A stretch of DNA of 64,000 bases from Lysinibacillus pakistanensis (lineage in GTDB: Bacteria; Bacillota; Bacilli; Bacillales_A; Planococcaceae), in the NCBI GenBank assembly GCA_001312325.1, contig BBDJ01000001.1:1-64000 (forward strand). Reading direction: 5' to 3'. Below are positions 21,147-31,827 of the stretch, piece by piece. Position 1 is the first letter of the stretch, and each line of letters begins with the position of its first letter. Under the pieces are notes generated by a model that did not search any database, was not told the origin of the DNA, and saw only the letters and a program-made list of their open reading frames with translations. The translations under genes and the position numbers were made by a program.

Positions 21147-21181
21147 CAAAAAAAGATAAAAGACTAATTCTATTTTATCTG
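21147..21181 (-). terminator. Terminator of the SDR gene
   Basis: Stem AGATAAAA/TTTTATCT overlapping the stop codon region, followed by TTTTTTTGC on the minus strand. Confidence 0.7.
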
Positions 21182-22256
21182 AATTTGATAGTTTTTTTCT
21201 TCTTTATGCGCTAAATAGAAATCAATCATTATAGGCATCGTATCTATAAAATCAGGACATGTAATCCCACCCTTTGTCAAAATTGCTACTGCTTCCGTTG
21301 TATCAAAGTGAGCATTCCACGTTAAATAGTCTAACGTTTCCTGCTCTACTCCAAGTTTTTTTTCGAATAAATGGCACTCGCAAGGATACTTTTGCTAGAA
21401 TCAATGGAAATTGTCCCTTAGGAGATTGACTCGTTAATAATTTCACCATTGTCCGGTATACTGCTTGAACAGGATGCGGATTCGGATCTGTTAAATGCAG
21501 GGTTTTCCCTTCAGCACATTTTTCATCAACAAGATACGTTGAAGCATTAATAATATAATCTACTGGAACTACATTAATTGTTGATGTAGATTGACCGATA
21601 TACGGAATAAAGGGTAACCATTTTAATTTATCTACCATATTTAAAAAGAAGTAAGGTCCATCAAATTTGATTGTTTCTCCTGTTTCAGAATGACCACGCA
21701 CAATACCAGGTCGAATAATGGTTAATGGAATTTCTGATTTTAAATCTTCTACACGATGCTCAGCTTCATATTTTGTTTCCTCATAATAGTTTTTAAATGC
21801 AGGAGGACGAACGAGTTCATTTTCTTTTAAAACACCTTCACGTGTACCTGCCACATAGGCTGTACTAAAGTACATATAACGTCTTAAATTTGGAAGACTT
21901 CGAACAAAATCATTGACCATCGTTGTACCATGCACATTTACCTTCCAGGCTATGTCACGTGGGACTGCTAAATCATATATGGCTGCTAGGTGCCAAAGCA
22001 CTTCTATTTGAGGCACTACTTCCTGTACTGTTTGATTTTCTAGTCCAAGATTCGGTAATGTAATATCTCCCTCTACTATACGAATCAAACAATTTGGAAA
22101 CTCCGCAATAATAGAATCTTTTTCAATATTAGCCTTTACTAATTCTCCTGCTAAAACGATAACTACAACTTCCTGTGCCTGATTTTTTCGAAATATCTCC
22201 CTTATCAATTGACTTGAAATGAATCCTGGAAAACCTGTAAAAAAATGAACCCCCAT
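21170..22256 (-). CDS. Extended SDR / acyl reductase-like NAD-binding protein
   Basis: About 361 aa. The N-terminal Rossmann motif is FFTGFPGFISSQLI (TGxxGFxG type), with catalytic YYEETKYEAE (YxxxK) and a male-sterility/thioester-reductase-like layout (VEGDITLPNLGL, WHLAAIYDLAVP, STAYVAG). Probable substrate: a fatty acyl or thioester compound (inference from family). ATG 22256 has GGGGGAGTGAG upstream. An extra A at ~21362 truncates the frame; corrected, the protein ends at 21170 with a helical tail ending NYQIQIK. It lies 18 bp downstream of the RND pump gene and is probably cotranscribed with it. Confidence 0.82.
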
Positions 22257-22274
22257 CTCTCACTCCCCCTGAGC

Positions 22275-25200
22275 CTACCGTATCTTCCGAGTTTCTTTAT
22301 CCATTAAGCTATAAACAGTCGGTACAATATATAATGTCAGCAAAGTCGATGTGACAAGGCCGCCAATAACTGCAATCCCCATGGGCTGATTCATCTCTGT
22401 TCCTTCACCAAAGCCCAGTGCAAGTGGCAGTAAACCTAAAATGGTCGTGAGCGCCGTCATTAAAATTGGGCGAAGTCTATCCTGAGTAGCAAGTAAAATC
22501 GCATCATAGGTCCCCATTCCTTTAGACTTTTGCTGATTAATATAATCTACAAGCACAATTCCATTATTAACGACAATCCCTACAAGGACTAATATACCGA
22601 TAACAGAGGTCACCCCAATAAGCGTATTTGTCATAAACATTGCTATGGCAACACCAATAATCATTAACGGTACCGTAAACATGATTACAAATGGATGCTT
22701 AAATGATTCGAATTGTGCTGCCATTACGATATATACGAGCACTACAGCTAATGCAACGGCTAAAAGCATATCATTGATGGCACTATCATAAAGTTCACGA
22801 TCTCCACTAAAGACTATCTGGGTTTCAGAAGGTAACTTAGCCTTTTGCAATGCTTGGTCGACTTTAGCCGAAATACCGCCTAAAGATTCCTTCGTTTCAT
22901 ACTCCACAAAAAAATGCTACAGCAGCCGCTTGATCAGAACGTCTAATCGATACGGGTCCTTCTTGAACAGCAACAGTAGCTATATCCTCAAGCTTTACAA
23001 ATAAGCCTGCAGGAGAACGTAACTGCATAGATTTTAAAGATTCGATACTATTATTAAAGACATGTCCAAAGCCTGTATAAACCGGTAGTACCGCACCATC
23101 CTCTGCAATGATTTGTGTTGTAAGTTGACCCTTAGTCATTTGATTGACCATTTGTGCTATTTGTGCAGGAACAAATCCGTAATCTTTTGCCCTTTCTCGG
23201 TCCACCTCCACTTGAATTTCTTTTACAGTGTTATCTAAATCTGTGGAGACGTTTGTGACAGCATTTACCTTCAAAAGCTCCTGTTGTACTTTATCGACTG
23301 CACTATGAAGTCGCTGTTCATCAGAATCTGTTAATCTAAATGTTAATGTATTTGGGGATGAGCCAGTTGATGTGGAGACATTAAAGGTGATTTCCGCCTG
23401 TTTACCAAGCTCAGTATGTAAATCTTGCTCAAGCTCCTCAACAAATTCAAAAATTGAACGTTTTCTATCTGCTAAAGGAACTAGCTTTACATAAAGCTCT
23501 GCCTGATTTGCACTTGTTTGTCCCCGAGCCTGTGATTGTTGTGTACCACCGACTAAGCTGACATATACATCCACATCCCTCTCCTGTTTTAGCCGATCTT
23601 CAATTTTCGCAACTATTTTCTCCGTTTCTGATACAGCAACACCCTTCTCTAGATTTACACTAATTGAAGTAAATCCTTCATCGGTCGGTGGTAAAAACTC
23701 TGTACCGATTCGCATAAGACCAAACAGTGCGATGCCAAAGCAGACGATTGTTGAGATAAGGACAAGCATGCGATGTTGCAATACCCAAACAATGGAAGCT
23801 CTATAGTTTTTATATAAGATTGACTCATTACGTTTCTCATAAATGCTAACAGCTTTTATTTTTAAAAGACGGCTTGCAAGCATTGGAACAACCGTTAATG
23901 CAACCACTAAAGATGCAATTAAACTAAAGGAGATGGTTAAGGCAAATTCTGTGAAAATTTGTCCTATTAATCCCTCAATAAACATGACAGGAATAAATAC
24001 CGCAATTGTAGTAAGAGTGGACGCGGTGATAGCAAGTGCTACCTCTTTCGTTCCTTCTTTAGCTGCTACTATAGGCTCTTGCCAATTCCTAGATGACGCT
24101 CAATATTTTCAATCACAACGATGGCATTATCTACAAGCATCCCAATCCCAAGCGCTAATGCTCCCAATGTCATAATATTGAGGGAGAAATTCGCAAAATA
24201 CATTAAAACAAATGTGACAATTACTGAGTATGGAATAGCAATACCTATAATAATAGGACTTTTCACGCTACGTAAAAAGACAAAAAGCACGAACATTGCG
24301 AATAAGCCACCTAATAATAACGAGGATCCAATATTACTAATCGCTAAATCTACATAGTTTCCTTGATCTGTTAGTACATCAGCAACAATGCCCTGATACT
24401 GCTTCTTTGCCAATAATTCATTTAACGCATCTTGAAAGGCCTTCGATACCTCTGCTGTATTCGCACCTGACTCCTGTAAAACAGACATTAATACAGCTGG
24501 ATGGTTATTTGCTCGCGTTGTGGTCATGGATATCTGTTCTACACGTTCAACAGTCGCTACCTCCCCAACTGTCAAGGCTTTACCATCTAATGGATTAACT
24601 GAAACAATTAAATCAGCGATGTCTTCAGGTGTACTTAATGTGCTCAGGATACGTGTAGTTAGCATTTTCCCATCGTTAGTTAACACGGGCTCTCCTGGAA
24701 GAGATACATTGTTCGATTGAATGATTTGTATTATATCCGCTTGCGTTAAGCCTTTTTCAACTAGCTTTGATTCATCTAAAGTTAGTTGAACTTCTTCTAC
24801 AAGCTTACCAGAAACATTTACACTTGCGACTCCTGCTGTTCGACGAAGCTCTTTTTCTAAGTCCTCCGCCAATAATCGTACGTCTACATCATCATTTTCT
24901 GCACGAAGCGAAAGCTGTATAATCGGAAATTGGGATGGGTCAAACTTTAAAAAGCTAGGCTTTTCAGCATCACTCGGTAAGGGGGTCATATCAATTCGCT
25001 GTAAAATATCAAGCTGTACATCTTCTATATTGGTTGACCAATTAAACTCAAGTACAATTAAATTGGATCCTTCTTGTGAGGTAGACTGTAGTTTTTTTAT
25101 ACCTGGTAGGGTTGCAAGCGTTGTTTCTAAAGGCTTGGTTATCTTTTCATTGACTTCTGCTGGACTCGCTCCAGGATAAGAAGTAACAACGACACCTATA

Positions 25201-25328
25201 GGTGGATGTAGCTCAGGTATTAGCGTAATTGGTATTTTTAATAATGAAACCCCACCTAAAATAATGACAAATAGCATCGTAACAATTGTAAAAACTGGTC
25301 TTTTAATTGAAAAATCACTAATGTTCAT
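22275..25328 (-). CDS. swrC: RND-family multidrug efflux pump (SwrC/YerP-like)
   Basis: About 1018 aa inner-membrane proton-driven exporter. FSIKRPVFTIVTMLFVIILG opens the first helix, the porter domain contains YPGASPAEVNEKITKPLE, and the proton-relay helix reads GALALGIGMLVDNAIVVIENIERH. The second half repeats the pattern (LVGIVVNNGIVLVDYINQ, LRPILMTALTTILGLLPLA). In B. subtilis SwrC exports surfactin. No membrane-fusion partner is adjacent, as usual in Gram-positives. GAAGGAG precedes ATG 25328. Breaks near 24065 (after HLGIGK) and 22905 (poly-A). Confidence 0.9.
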
Positions 25329-25587
25329 TTTTTACAAACTCCTTCTCTATCTCTTCCTTCCTATGATAACCGAAAAGGAGAATATTTTATAAATCAGAAA
25401 AACATAAACCTATTTTTGATAATTCTAGTATATTTTACAGATAACTATGTAAGGGTTAGTAATGGCTAGAAGTTACAAAGGATGGTTAATTTTTGTCTAA
25501 AAATATGTCAGCTCAACTTTTAGTGATAAACTACATTTCCTAATACTGTATATATTCTACACATTGCTCTAATTTTCCTTGTAAAAA
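25329..25587. other. Intergenic region upstream of swrC
   Basis: About 260 bp of AT-rich sequence between prfC and swrC. It must carry the swrC promoter on the minus strand. No convincing operator or RNA structure was seen. Confidence 0.4.
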
Positions 25588-25622
25588 AACACGAATCGCA
25601 AAATTGTCGATTCGTGTTAGTA
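25586..25622 (-). terminator. Terminator of prfC
   Basis: Stem AACACGAATCG/CGATTCGTGTT followed by TTTTTT on the minus strand, directly after the prfC stop. Confidence 0.85.
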
Positions 25623-25624
25623 AT

Positions 25625-27202
25625 TTATAAGAGACTATATAGTTTAATGTTTTCGTTTTTATCAGCAAACCAACGCATAGCAAACTCATTTTCAAAGAGG
25701 AAAACAAGATTATCAAAGCGATCTTTTACAAGCATTGAACGCCCTGAAGACATAGACTCCTTTACATCCTCTTCATTTTCAATCCATCGTGCTATTTTCG
25801 AACCAATTGGCTCCATCTTCACTTCAACATTGTATTCGTTTTTCATGCGATGTTCAAAAACCTCAAATTGTAACTGACCAACAGCCCCTAAAATGACTTC
25901 TTCGGTATGCAATGTTTTATAGTATTGAATAGCGCCTTCTTGAACTAATTGCAAAATCCCTTTATGGAATTGCTTTGATTTCATCACGTTTTTCGCTGTT
26001 ACACGCACAAATAACTCAGGAGTAAATTGTGGTAATTTTTCAAAGTGGAATGTTTTCTTTCCACCTACAACAGTGTCCCCAATTTGATATGTCCCAGTAT
26101 CGTATAAACCGATAATATCGCCAGCTACAGCTTCATCTACTGTTTCACGATCATCTGCAAGGAATTGTGTAGATTGTGTCACCTTGAACGATTTACCTGT
26201 ACGAGATAGTGTCATATTCATACCACGTTCAAATTTTCCAGATACAATACGAACAAAAGCAATACGGTCACGATGGGCAGGATTCATATTAGCTTGAATC
26301 TTAAAAATAAAGCCTGAAAATTCCTCATGTTCAACAGGATCAATAAACTGTTCATCTTCAGTAATTCTAGCTGAGGTGTCGGTGCAAATTGTAAATAGGT
26401 TTCAAGGAATGTTTGGACACCAAAGTTCGTTAAAGCAGAGCCAAAGAAAACTGGCGTTAATTCACCACGACGAATCTTTTCCTCAGAATAAGCATTACCC
26501 GCTTCGTCAAGCAGCATAATATCATCCATTGCTTGCGAATAATAAGAAGTCACCTTCATAGGATGCTCAACTGCAAGTTCTCCATTATCATCAATAGGTA
26601 AAAAAACGTTCTTCTTCATCAGTACGGAATTGCTCGATACGTTTATTATAACGATCATAAATACCTAGAAACTCTTTACCCATACCAATTGGCCAGTTCA
26701 TTGGGTAAGCGTGAATGCCCAGTACCTCCTCAAGCTCTTCAATCAGCTCAAGTGGCTCTTTTCCTTGACGGTCCAGTTTATTGATAAAAGTAAAAATTGG
26801 AATACCACGCATTTTACAAACTTTAAAAAGCTTTAAAGTTTGTGCTTCAATCCCTTTCGCAGCATCGACAACCATAACAGCACTATCTACAGCCATTAAT
26901 GTACGATACGTATCCTCTGAGAAATCTTGGTGACCTGGAGTATCTAAGATATTGACACGAGAGCCATTATAATCAAATTGCATTACGGAGGAAGTTACAG
27001 AAATCCCACGCTGCTTTTCAATTTCCATCCAGTCAGATGTTGCAAACTTACCTGTTTTTTTCCCTTTTACTGTACCAGCATCACGAATCGCACCACCGAA
27101 TAGTAAAAGCTTTTCTGTAATTGTCGTTTTCCCAGCATCAGGGTGACTGATAATGGCGAATGTCCGACGCGATACTATATCTTTTTCTAAATTTGAATTC
27201 AT
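25625..27202 (-). CDS. prfC: Peptide chain release factor 3
   Basis: GTPase that recycles RF1/RF2 from the ribosome after termination. About 525 aa. G1 [16 protein letters not shown]3 [13 protein letters not shown]4 FINKLDR, then an EF-Tu-like domain 2 and a C-terminal domain ([38 protein letters not shown]). AAGGAGAATGACGAG precedes ATG 27202. Two frame breaks, in the A/T run near 26610 (after EERFF) and at ~26350, lie in a normally intact housekeeping gene, so sequence error is likely. It lies ~200 bp downstream of murE, the same neighbour relation that I recall in Staphylococcus aureus. Confidence 0.95.
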
Positions 27203-27283
27203 CTCGTCATTCTCCTTTTTTCATACTTACTAATAATAAAAGAAGACTTGCCTTTCATACAAGCTTTTTACATGAATTCCTGA

Positions 27284-27320
27284 AAAAGAAAACCCTTTAG
27301 TGACTACTAAAAGGGTTCCT
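27284..27320 (-). terminator. Terminator of murE
   Basis: Stem AACCCTTTT/AAAAGGGTT followed by TTCTTTTT on the minus strand. Confidence 0.8.
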
Positions 27321-27406
27321 TTAACATTCATCAGTATGCCTAAAATATTGAAATTTGCAGATAATCGTTTTGATAATCTAAAACAAAACCGATAATGGGG
27401 TATCCA

Positions 27407-28888
27407 TTATACGAATTTTAATCGACCCGCTTCAATAGCAATCTCTGCATCGCTATGTGGATATTTTGTATTCTCAATAATCTGGTAATCCTCATGACCT
27501 TTACCAGCAAAAATAATCATATCTCCTGGTTCAGCAATTTCAATAGCATGACGGACTGCCTCTGCACGATCTCCAATACAAGCATAATTTTCATGAAGCA
27601 TCCCTTTGGCAAGGTCACCTGTTATGCTATCGTAGTCTTCGTAGCGTGGATCATCTGTCGTCAAAATCACATATCTGCTGCTGATGCCTTTTCCGCCATC
27701 GCCGGGCGCTTCGATTTATCACGATTACCACCTGTACCTACAAGGAAAATAAGCTTCCCTTTTTTATACGGCTGTGCTGCTGCAATCGCCTTTTCAATTG
27801 CATCTGGAGTATGTGCATAGTCTACAAAAATTTGCACTGGTAAATCTGAGCAAACTTTCTCCATACGTCCTTTTACTGGTGGCAATTGCTCGATCTGCTC
27901 AATAATCGTTTCCATAGAGTAACCTCGACCATAGAAAGCAACCATTGCAGCAAGTACATTGTAAATATTAAATTCACCAAGTAAATTCATTTTTACACGG
28001 AATATACCTTCTGACATTTCGACATCAAAGGAAGTCATGTAATCATGATACTCACAATTAATAGCTCGGAAATCAGCTGTTTCATTTATAAGTCCATATG
28101 TCCATACTGGGAAGGGTGTCATTGCAGCATAGCGCTCTGACCATTCATCGTCAGCATTTAACACCACAAATTTATTTTTTTTCTAAATCTTGTCCAAGTT
28201 GAGAGAATAGTAAACCTTTTGCATGGCCATATTCCTCCATCGTACCATGGAAATCAAGATGATCATGTGTAAGATTTGTAAAAATAGCTACATCATAATC
28301 AACGCCAGCTAAACGCCCTAATGCTAAGCCATGGGAAGAAACCTCCATTGTCATAAGACGACAGCCTTCCATTTTGGCTCGGAAAATCATTTGCTGTGTC
28401 GATAAAGCATCACTTGTCGTATTAGCAGATTCATATAAAATACCATTTAAATTAAAGCCAATTGTTCCAGTTAGTGCAGACTTTTCGCCCATACCATGCA
28501 TAATATTCTGAATAATCCCTGTCACTGATGTTTTGCCATTTGTACCTGTTACTCCAATCATCGTTATATCCTTTGAGGGATAATCAAAGAATTTAGCAGC
28601 AAGTAAGCCAACAGCTCTATCGGTATCTTTCACAATGACCTGTGCTATTGCTTCTCCTAATGGTAATTTACGTTCAGTCACTATTATTGTCGCGCCACCT
28701 TCAACTGCTTTTTGTGCATAGTCATGACCATCCACTGTGTAGCCCTTTATACAAACAAACATGCTATTCGGTTGTACACTTCGAGAATCCACCACAATAT
28801 CACAGACCTGGTCTGGCAACACTCCAATTATTTTTTTCAAAGGTAATGCACTTAACAATTCCTCTGCATACATTTCATAGTCCTCCAA
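27407..28888 (-). CDS. murE: UDP-MurNAc-tripeptide synthetase MurE (probably L-lysine-adding)
   Basis: Adds the third residue of the peptidoglycan stem peptide. About 494 aa; ATP motif GVTGTNGKTSVTGII (~residue 112), MEVSSHGLALGR, FTNLTHDHLDFHGTMEEY, then the ligase C-domain. The specificity motif reads TTDDPRYED (DDPR), not the DNPR usual in diaminopimelate-adding enzymes; with the prfC neighbour this suggests an L-Lys enzyme, as known for Lysinibacillus cell walls. It lies outside any dcw cluster. Breaks at ~28170 (A-run after QDLEKKNK) and ~27668 (missing T before VILTTDDPR). Confidence 0.93.
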
Positions 28889-29207
28889 TCAATCTCAACA
28901 CTCATTTTATCATCCTTTGTTTTTTTCGACAAAAAAATGACAAGATGAATTCCCCCACATTCTATTGAATTTATTTTACTACTTATTTCTCGATAAATAA
29001 AATGTCTCATGAGTCGTTTTTTCAATGAAAACGCTATCATTTCAATATAAAGTTAATAATCCGTCGAAATTAGCCTTTCTTATTAAGAATCGCCATTTAT
29101 CGACAACAATAATTCAAATCAACAAGAAAAATATGGTCATTGGAGGATTGAACAAATAAAGCAGAGAGGTGAGGTGTCTAGATTCTATAATCTGACACCT
29201 CCATCTA
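28889..29207. other. Intergenic region, murE to aldehyde dehydrogenase
   Basis: About 320 bp, AT-rich, upstream of murE. A hairpin (GAGGTGTC/GACACCTC at ~29171-29202) lies just after the dehydrogenase stop but lacks a clear T-run on either strand. No gene with a ribosome site was found. Confidence 0.4.
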
Positions 29208-30596
29208 CTATTTCATAATTGTTCGCACAATCTTAACTTTTTGTTTATAAGGAGGGAAGAGAACGTTCGTTTCCAGTTTTGAAGATTTCTTTAGAATAGA
29301 TTTCGCATGTGTAAAATTTTCAAAGCTAGCCTTTCCATGATAAGCCTTTACTCCTGACGGCCCAACACCACCAAATGGGAGATGTAAATTTCCAACATGT
29401 GTAATTGTATCATTAATGCAACCGCCCCCAAATGGCAGTTCCTCTAAGAAGTACTGGATAGCCTTGTCATGCTCCGAGAAAAAATAGGCGGCTAAAGGCT
29501 TTGGTAATTGACGAATTTGATGAATGACCAGTGGTAAATCATCATACATCATGACAGGTAGGATGGGACCAAATAGTTCATCTTGCATGGAAGGATTTGA
29601 CCACTTCACGTATTCGATAATGGTAGGCTCAACATATAGATCATCACGATCTGTTCTTCCCCCAAATGTTATAGCATCTCGTTCCTCCGTTAAAATTTTC
29701 TGAAGGCGGTCAAATTGTCTTAAACTTACGATACGACCATAATCGGGACTTTTCAATGCATTTTTCCCATAAAAAGAACGAATGGTATCCTTCAATACTT
29801 TCATAAATGGATCATAGACATCTTTATGGACTAGCAGATAATCTGGCGCCACACATGTTTGTCCAGTATTTGTAAATTTCCCCCAAGCAATTCTTTTAGC
29901 CGCCACTTCTAAATTAGCCGTTTGATCGACAATCGCAGGGCTTTTTCCCCCAAGCTCTAAGGCAATTGGTGTTAATCTTTCCGCTGCTGCCTTGGCCACC
30001 ACTTTACCTACTGCCACACTACCTGTAAAAAAAATATAATCAAATGAAGCATGAATTAAGGCAGTTACTTCCTCTTTTTCCCCCTCCACAACTCGAACAT
30101 AAAAGGGATGGAATGTTTCTTCAATTATTTTCTTTACAATTGCCGCCGTATGCACAGATGTTTCTGATGGTTTTATTATTGCTGTATTTCCTCCAACAAT
30201 AGCTCCTACTAATGGCTCCATAACAAGCTGGAATGGATAATTAAATGGACCAATAATTAGGGTTACTCCATACGGCTCTCGGACAATAAAGCTTTTTCCC
30301 ATCTGATATTGTATGGGTGTTTTTACAGCTTCTGGCTCCATCCATTCTTCCACATGCTTCACCATATATGAAATACTATCTAACACAATACCAATTTCCG
30401 TTGCATATGCCTCAAATTCACTTTTTCGCAAATCTAAATATAGCGCATTTAAAATTTCTTTTTCGTATTTTAAAATAGATTTCTTTAGTTTAATTAATTG
30501 TTCTTTTCGAAATTTAGCACTTTTCGTTGCTCTTGAAAAATAAAATTGACGTTGCTCTGTAATCATATTTTCCACATCTTGTGTCGTAAAATTCAT
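29208..30596 (-). CDS. Class 3 aldehyde dehydrogenase (YwdH-like)
   Basis: Oxidises aldehydes to acids with NAD(P)+. 462 aa, intact frame. PFNYPFQLVMEPLVGAI, the catalytic glutamate in LELGGKSPAIVD (~residue 208) and the catalytic cysteine in NTGQTCVAPDYLL (~242). The C-terminal region carries a hydrophobic and basic tail (FPPYKQKVKIVRTIMK). The short class 3 form and wording fit YwdH-type fatty-aldehyde dehydrogenases. Monocistronic. Confidence 0.9.
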   Translation of the reverse strand: MNFTTQDVENMITEQRQFYFSRATKSAKFRKEQLIKLKKSILKYEKEILNALYLDLRKSEFEAYATEIGIVLDSISYMVKHVEEWMEPEAVKTPIQYQMGKSFIVREPYGVTLIIGPFNYPFQLVMEPLVGAIVGGNTAIIKPSETSVHTAAIVKKIIEETFHPFYVRVVEGEKEEVTALIHASFDYIFFTGSVAVGKVVAKAAAERLTPIALELGGKSPAIVDQTANLEVAAKRIAWGKFTNTGQTCVAPDYLLVHKDVYDPFMKVLKDTIRSFYGKNALKSPDYGRIVSLRQFDRLQKILTEERDAITFGGRTDRDDLYVEPTIIEYVKWSNPSMQDELFGPILPVMMYDDLPLVIHQIRQLPKPLAAYFFSEHDKAIQYFLEELPFGGGCINDTITHVGNLHLPFGGVGPSGVKAYHGKASFENFTHAKSILKKSSKLETNVLFPPYKQKVKIVRTIMK

Positions 30597-30802
30597 CTTA
30601 ACGCACCCCTTTTTTTTAAAATGTCATACATAGTTTTTTTCATTTCGAAACAAACTATCATTGTCTATACGATACAACATTGAAGACAAAAATTCCTCTT
30701 TCTAAAGGTGGTGTTAAATGATTTGATGAGTGAGGATGTTTTACTTTTTTTGATTTTTGGAAATATACAACTACATATTTGAAAATTGAAACGGGGGCGT
30801 AG

Positions 30803-30961
30803 ATGAATGACAACAACAGGAACATGGTGGGAGTCCATTTTTTTCAGGACCATTAGCACACGGTATTTGTGAAGAAAAAAATATTGCTATTGCAAGATGA
30901 GGCTTTCTTATATCTCTCTACAACACCGACAGAGAAAGATGATGAGTCTGAAGTAAATTAA
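30803..30961 (+). pseudogene. Small reading frame (53 codons) interrupted by one stop
   Basis: From ATG 30803 the frame runs to TAA 30961, ending LYLSTTPTEKDDESEVN, with a single in-frame TAG at 30854-30856 (codon 18). A strong terminator follows immediately at 30961, which implies that something is transcribed on this strand. The overlapping frame from ATG 30809 begins MTTTGTWWES and could be the true N-terminus joined by a frame error. No family recognised. Confidence 0.35.
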
Positions 30962-31007
30962 AAATAGCGCATTATAGGATTTATTTCCTATAATGCGCTA
31001 TTTTTCG
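30961..31007. terminator. Strong bidirectional terminator
   Basis: Stem AAATAGCGCATTATAGGA/TCCTATAATGCGCTATTT with a short loop and T-runs on both strands. It separates the small plus-strand frame from the converging FMN reductase gene. Confidence 0.85.
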
Positions 31008-31024
31008 TACTTCATACATTTTCT

Positions 31025-31567
31025 TTAATTAACTATCACTAATTGCTGAATTTGCTTTAACTCTACATCTAATCGCTGAATGGCTTCTTCTTCAATTGCA
31101 AAGCCTCCATTCTCAAGTCGAATAATTTGTTGATCCAAAATATATACAGAATGTGCAATAGTTGTCGCCCCTAAAACTGATAAAATGGGTTTTAACGCAT
31201 ATTCTAATGCAAGTAAATGACCAATAGAGCCGCCCACAGCAATCGGCAAAATAAGCTTTCCACGCAATGCCTTTTGTGGTAACAAATCAATATACGTTTT
31301 TAAAATACCTGTATATGAAGCTTTATATATCGGTGTCAAAACTACAATGATGTCCGCCTCTTCTATTTGCTTATTTTCAGAAATAATAGCCTTACTTGTA
31401 AAATTGGCTGTTATCAAATCCTCTGCAGGTAATTCGTATATAAAATTATTATGGACAGCTATCCCCTGTGCTTTAAAATAGTTCTCTACTTTATCATGAA
31501 TTGCCGTTAAACGAGAACTTTTTGAATTACTTCCATTAATAATCACTGCTTTTGTCACCCTGACCAC
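31025..31567 (-). CDS. NADPH-dependent FMN reductase (SsuE-like)
   Basis: Flavodoxin-fold reductase of ~178 aa: INGSNSKSSRLTAIHDKV at the N-terminus binds flavin phosphate, then ADIIVVLTPIYKASYTGILKTYIDLLP, and GGSIGHLLALEYALKPIL. This layout matches SsuE/MsuE reductases that supply FMNH2 to monooxygenases. Start: GTG 31558 fits AAGGGGAG (seven bases upstream) better than GTG 31567. Intact frame. The organosulfur-type ABC transporter and acyl-CoA-dehydrogenase-like gene at 36-41 kb may be functional relatives, but are not linked. Confidence 0.85.
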   Translation of the reverse strand: MVRVTKAVIINGSNSKSSRLTAIHDKVENYFKAQGIAVHNNFIYELPAEDLITANFTSKAIISENKQIEEADIIVVLTPIYKASYTGILKTYIDLLPQKALRGKLILPIAVGGSIGHLLALEYALKPILSVLGATTIAHSVYILDQQIIRLENGGFAIEEEAIQRLDVELKQIQQLVIVN

Positions 31568-31637
31568 TCCCCTTAATAATATCTCCTAACATGTTGACTA
31601 AACTTTTCCTCTATATCGAATGGAAATGACTTAAAAT

Positions 31638-31697
31638 AATAAAAAAGCCTCTATATTACAAAGTGAAAATTCGCTTTGTATTAGAAGCCTCTAGATG
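31638..31697 (-). promoter_or_regulatory. Terminator-like hairpin in the leader of the FMN reductase gene
   Basis: On the minus strand TACAAAG/CTTTGTA forms a hairpin embedded between two copies of AGAGGCTT, the second running into TTTTTT. It lies 80-140 bp before the start codon, so it could be an attenuator, or simply the end of a short upstream transcript. No known riboswitch consensus was recognised. Confidence 0.4.
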
Positions 31698-31783
31698 TCT
31701 AGTCAACTTAAATTAAAATACCTAGTAATCCTATAAATTTAATTTATCACAAAAACCTACAAAGTCAATAGGCTTTTTTTAAC

Positions 31784-31826
31784 AAAAAAATCTACATTCA
31801 TTAATTTTTAATGAATGTAGATTTTA
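31784..31826. terminator. Hairpin, left flank of repeat copy 2
   Basis: Stem AAAATCTACATTCA/TGAATGTAGATTTT with T-rich flanks. A decayed copy of the same hairpin lies on the far side of the element. Confidence 0.7.
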
Positions 31827-31827
31827 G

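Noticed and set aside
28852..29040. 62-codon minus-strand frame upstream of murE
   Set aside because: No ribosome site, odd composition, lies in the murE promoter region.
29165..29207. Hairpin GAGGTGTC/GACACCTC as a terminator of the aldehyde dehydrogenase gene
   Set aside because: No T-run on the minus strand; kept only as a note in the intergenic entry.
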